A DNA stretch of 16,259 bases from positions 1 through 16,259 of the forward strand of contig CAYRGE010000012.1 in NCBI GenBank assembly GCA_964423985.1, in the 5' to 3' direction. Position numbers and translations under genes: made by a program. The notes under the pieces were generated by a model. The model was given only the letters and a program-made list of their open reading frames with translations, was not told the origin of the DNA and made no database searches. This DNA is from CAYRGE01 sp964423985. GTDB taxonomy: Bacteria; Patescibacteriota; Minisyncoccia; Phycocordibacterales; CAYRGE01. Positions 14,202 to 16,259 of this stretch are shown piece by piece. How positions within the stretch are numbered: the first letter of the stretch is position 1; each line of letters starts with the position of its first letter.

Positions 14202-14390
14202 CATTGCGAGGAGTGTTAGGGAGACGGCAAGATATATCGTATTTTCTAGAAGCGTAGCGACGAAGCAAAGCATAGTTTAAACACTCCGTCTTTGCGAGAA
14301 GTAGAATGAAATGGAACGACGAAGCAATCCAGCACGAAGCTTTAAACACAAAACGATAATTCTGGATTGCTTCGTTCCTCGCAATGACAG
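14202..14390. repeat. Palindromic element, copy 4 (rearranged, several arms)
   Basis: This holds three arms. The first begins CATTGCGAGGAGTGTTAGG at 14202 and is split by an unrelated ATAT-rich insert before GTAGCGACGAAGCAAAGC near 14255. The second is GTCTTTGCGAGAAGTAG...GAACGACGAAGCAATCC (14288-14330). The third is inverted (GGATTGCTTCGTTCCTCGC, 14364-14382). The linker GCTTTAAACAC...CGATAA matches copy 6, so copies 4 and 6 form a second subfamily. It fills the 289-bp gap before the cupin gene. Confidence 0.75.
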
Positions 14391-14453
14391 ACACTACTCG
14401 CCCTGATAAACAACAGAGATAGGTTTTATGGTTTAAAAAATAACTTAAAAATT

Positions 14454-14849
14454 ATGAAAAAAGGATTCGTATTAAACATTGAAGAAGAGACAGAAAAAAA
14501 CACAGACTATCGCCGTGTTTTATATACTGGTAATTATATGCAGTTGGTCGTAATGAATATAAAACCAGGCGATGAAATTGGTAATGAAGTTCACGGACTA
14601 GATCAGTTTATAAGAGTTGAAGAGGGAATGGGTATAGCTATGTTAAATAACGGCGACACTAAATATGAATTAAAGGAAGATTTTGCTATTATTATACCTG
14701 CTGGCACAATGCATAACATAATAAATAGCGGTGATTCAGATCTTAAGGTTTATACAATCTACTCACATCCAGAACACAAAGAAGGAACAATTCAAAAAAC
14801 AAAAGCAGATGAAGCAGAAGAACATTTTGACGGAACCACAACAGAATAA
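14454..14849 (+). CDS. Cupin-domain protein (mannose-6-phosphate isomerase-like cupin)
   Basis: The 131-residue single-domain beta-barrel has cupin motif 1 in the variant form IGNEVHGLDQFIRVEEGMG (Glu/His/Gln as likely metal ligands instead of the usual HxH) and motif 2 as IIPAGTMHNIINSG with its histidine. The variant is common in small stand-alone cupins, so it need not mean loss of metal. The C-terminal YTIYSHPEHKEGTIQKTKADE is typical of this group. The substrate is unknown; a sugar or small-molecule binding or isomerase role is possible. It lies between two repeat elements and has no operon partner. Confidence 0.88.
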   Translation: MKKGFVLNIEEETEKNTDYRRVLYTGNYMQLVVMNIKPGDEIGNEVHGLDQFIRVEEGMGIAMLNNGDTKYELKEDFAIIIPAGTMHNIINSGDSDLKVYTIYSHPEHKEGTIQKTKADEAEEHFDGTTTE

Positions 14850-14937
14850 AAATTTTGGCTTTCTCGTTTAATAATATTTTTTTTAAGTATTTTTTGAGTG
14901 AATATGTAGCTGGTGAAAGTATATAAATATATATTCA

Positions 14938-14985
14938 TCTTTGCGAGAAGTGTAGCGATAGCGGAACGACGAAGCAAACCAGCAC
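14938..14985. repeat. Palindromic intergenic repeat, copy 5 (single arm)
   Basis: This single arm begins TCTTTGCGAGAAGTGTAGCG and ends GACGAAGCAAACCAGCAC, close to copies 1 and 6. It lies in the 147-bp space between the convergent cupin gene and the minus-strand pair, where it could act as a shared transcription end. No U-tract terminator is visible. Confidence 0.8.
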
Positions 14986-14996
14986 GAAACAACTAA

Positions 14997-15242
14997 TTAC
15001 ATCTTTGTAATTTTTGAAGAATCAAAAAGACGGATACTTAAAACATCTTTTCGTTTTATATCTAAAAAATCTAGCAAGATACCCTTTTTTGCATTAAATG
15101 CAATTCTAATACTGTCGGTGTCTTCTTTAACTAAAACACAAATACTTTCATATTTTTTCTTGTCTGTCCCCAATAAAACAACCTTCACAACTACATTTTT
15201 AGTGCCGTTTTTACTGTTTTCTTTAGTGAGTAGTTTTTTCAT
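14997..15242 (-). CDS. Small hypothetical protein, beta-rich, in frame with its upstream neighbour
   Basis: The 81-residue, basic-ended ORF (MKKLLTKENSKNGTKN start) has an alternating hydrophobic pattern (VVVKVVLLG, YESICVLVKEDTDSIRIAF, DVLSIRLF) suggesting a small beta-barrel. It begins six bases after the TGA of the 178-residue ORF, in the same reading frame (TGA GTT TTT ATG). It could be a separate protein translated by coupling, or the last domain of one longer protein cut by the TGA. Its pattern resembles the C-terminal part of the upstream ORF (YTEGILIRIESDHIVL...FIKDISII), which favours a family of repeated small domains. No known family was recognised. Confidence 0.65.
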   Translation of the reverse strand: MKKLLTKENSKNGTKNVVVKVVLLGTDKKKYESICVLVKEDTDSIRIAFNAKKGILLDFLDIKRKDVLSIRLFDSSKITKM

Positions 15243-15248
15243 AAAAAC

Positions 15249-15785
15249 TCAATCTATTATTGAAATATCTTTAATAAACCCTATTGGAATTATATAAAAA
15301 TTTGGTCTTTCTAGTGGATGGTTTTTAATGGGAGGTGGTTCAGCACGAATAGTTTCAGGATTCTTTAAAACTATATGGTCACTTTCTATTCTAATTAAAA
15401 TCCCTTCAGTATACATCGTAAAACAATTATGAACTGCCATATTTGCAACATGCACTACATCACGCCACACTACAGACACGGATGAGTTTATTGATATGTT
15501 TTTTAGTATTTTACTATCCTTCTTTTTGTGTTTTTTAATGTGTGACACCAATGAAGTATCTGGAATCACCAGTCCCTCAATAATTTTACCCTTTCCTCTG
15601 ATTAGTTTTTTTACGCTTGATCTATGTTTTTTAATAAAAACAATAATAATATTATCTCCATTTCTTTCTACAAACCCATAAGCATTGCACACAAGAAGAC
15701 TTGTGCCGTTTATTTTTGTAATAGTTTTAGTATAACTACAATAAGCATCAACATATTCTGCATTGTAGGTTTTTTCTATTTTCAT
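15249..15785 (-). CDS. Hypothetical protein with two probable small beta-barrel domains
   Basis: The 178-residue soluble ORF has no signal peptide or membrane segment. Two similar beta-rich units can be seen: about 18-95 (NAYGFVERNGDNIIIVFIKK...GLVIPDTSLVSHI) and about 108-178 (VSVVWRDVVHV...YTEGILIRIESDHIVLKNP...YIIPIGFIKDISIID). Each ends in an IP-x-x-x-I-type strand. I do not recognise the family; an LSM- or SH3-like barrel is only a guess. It ends in the only TGA stop in the window, directly before the in-frame 81-residue ORF. The ATG is placed right after a -10 box, suggesting a leaderless mRNA. Confidence 0.7.
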   Translation of the reverse strand: MKIEKTYNAEYVDAYCSYTKTITKINGTSLLVCNAYGFVERNGDNIIIVFIKKHRSSVKKLIRGKGKIIEGLVIPDTSLVSHIKKHKKKDSKILKNISINSSVSVVWRDVVHVANMAVHNCFTMYTEGILIRIESDHIVLKNPETIRAEPPPIKNHPLERPNFYIIPIGFIKDISIID

Positions 15786-15792
15786 TAAATTT

Positions 15793-15798
15793 ATTATA
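15793..15798 (-). promoter_or_regulatory. -10 box of the minus-strand pair, probably leaderless
   Basis: On the minus strand TATAAT (15798 to 15793) is followed by seven bases and the ATG at 15785, so transcription would start at or next to the initiation codon. The -35 region is poor and overlaps a perfect hairpin. Confidence 0.5.
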
Positions 15799-15815
15799 CA
15801 ATATATTAAATAAAA

Positions 15816-15844
15816 ACAGGGATGTGATCATGTCACATCCCTGT
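15816..15844 (-). terminator. Perfect 12-bp hairpin followed by a T-run (leftward terminator)
   Basis: ACAGGGATGTGA (15816-15827) and TCACATCCCTGT (15833-15844) are perfectly complementary with a TCATG loop. Read on the minus strand, the stem is followed by TTTTTATTT, as in an intrinsic terminator for transcripts arriving from the right. It also covers the -35 region of the minus-strand pair, so an operator role is possible. Confidence 0.6.
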
Positions 15845-15879
15845 AATACACTTATTTTTTTGGAACCAAAATGCATAAT

Positions 15880-15913
15880 TATACACACATAAAGTTTATA
15901 CACACATAAAGTT
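15880..15913. repeat. Exact 17-bp tandem duplication
   Basis: TATACACACATAAAGTT occurs twice without a gap (15880-15896 and 15897-15913). The surrounding 15845-15934 is AT-rich and holds nothing else that I can identify. Confidence 0.85.
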
Positions 15914-15934
15914 ATTTGTAAATCTTTTTATACC

Positions 15935-16259
15935 AAGCTTAATATTTAGTTACAACCCCGTCTTTGTTAGAAGTGGAACGAAATGGTAACTATTGCTGTC
16001 TTTGCGAGAAGTGTAGCGATAGCGGAACGACGAAGCAATCCAGCACAAAGCTTTAAACACGAAACGATAACTCTGGATTGCTTCGTACCTCGCAATGACA
16101 AATAAATGCTAGTGATGACAGATAACCGTTCGCAATAACAAGCAACTGATAGTGGTAGCAAATAATTACTAGCAATGGTAAGTGTGTTCGCACTGAAAAA
16201 CAATTACTTGCTTTGGTAAATAACCACTCGCAATTACGGATAGTGTTCGTTTTGACAAA
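15935..16259. repeat. Composite palindromic element, copy 6 (inverted relative to copies 2 and 3; runs off the window)
   Basis: From left to right: an outer end (15935-15966) that is the reverse complement of 6436-6467 with two mismatches; a decayed arm (GAAGTGGAACGAAATGG); a full arm (GTCTTTGCGAGAAGTGTAG...GACGAAGCAATCC, 15999-16032); the linker GCTTTAAACAC...CGATAAC; the inverted arm (GGATTGCTTCGTACCTCGC, 16076-16094); and the 20-bp array to the window end. No gene is present in this stretch. Confidence 0.8.
16098..16259. repeat. Degenerate 20-bp tandem array B
   Basis: Eight successive units of 20, 20, 20, 20, 19, 20, 20 and 18 bp (starting 16098, 16118, 16138, 16158, 16178, 16197, 16217, 16237) and a partial ninth run to the end of the window. 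Examples are ACAAATAAATGCTAGTGATG, ACAGATAACCGTTCGCAATA and GCAAATAATTACTAGCAATG. The sequence is diverged but the length is nearly constant. It is the inverted counterpart of array A. Confidence 0.75.

Noticed and set aside
14179..14394. Minus-strand ORF containing IARNEAIQ
   Set aside because: It is a translation of palindromic element copy 4, not a gene. The same applies to 15967-16203.
14997..15785. Genome-wide recoding of TGA as glycine (as in Gracilibacteria)
   Set aside because: Long conserved genes such as mltG and mnmA are complete without any in-frame TGA and use ordinary Gly codons, so only the local TGA is noteworthy.

Overview
This AT-rich window (roughly one third G+C by eye) looks like chromosomal DNA from a member of the Candidate Phyla Radiation (Patescibacteria), most likely a Parcubacteria-type lineage. 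The evidence is a locus of SipW-type secreted proteins with a lamin-tail-domain protein, a sigma-region-4/HARE-HTH fusion, a protein resembling the N-terminal half of CPR type IV coupling proteins, starts without Shine-Dalgarno sequences, and many palindromic intergenic repeats. The lineage is inferred from gene families; no marker gene is present. A 100-N scaffold gap at 4345-4444 shows this is an assembled draft.

Region 1 (1-6096) encodes a cell-surface system. It holds the tail of a TasA/camelysin-like protein, a complete second copy (171-1427), a SipW-type signal peptidase (1693-2220), a large SipW-signal protein with a lamin tail domain, an Ig-like domain and an acidic repeat tail (2271 to about 4600, broken by the gap), and a Gly-rich, C-terminally membrane-anchored surface protein (4666-6096). 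The likely scheme is that the peptidase processes the FSDTE-type precursors, which then assemble outside the cell. A strong terminator (6123-6153) closes the block.

Region 2 (6481-12380) is a probable co-directional operon behind a recognisable promoter: sigma-like/HARE-HTH regulator, conserved membrane protein, MltG transglycosylase, MnmA tRNA thiolase, ATP-cone/Mrr-type nuclease and a MazG-type pyrophosphohydrolase. All six genes end in TAG.

Region 3 (12381-14849) holds tRNA-Gln(TTG), a membrane-anchored DsbA-like thiol oxidoreductase, a small acidic protein that appears to be transcribed without a leader, and a cupin. Region 4 (14997-15785, minus strand) holds two small ORFs that lie in the same reading frame and are separated only by a TGA, the single TGA stop in the window.

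An elaborate palindromic repeat family (GCGAG...GAAGCAA) occurs at six places, usually just downstream of genes. In one case it appears to supply the C-terminal codons of the lamin-tail protein. The larger copies are flanked by degenerate arrays with a period of about 20 bp, and two copies share a 32-nt outer end. No CRISPR array, phage, transposase or rRNA gene was seen.
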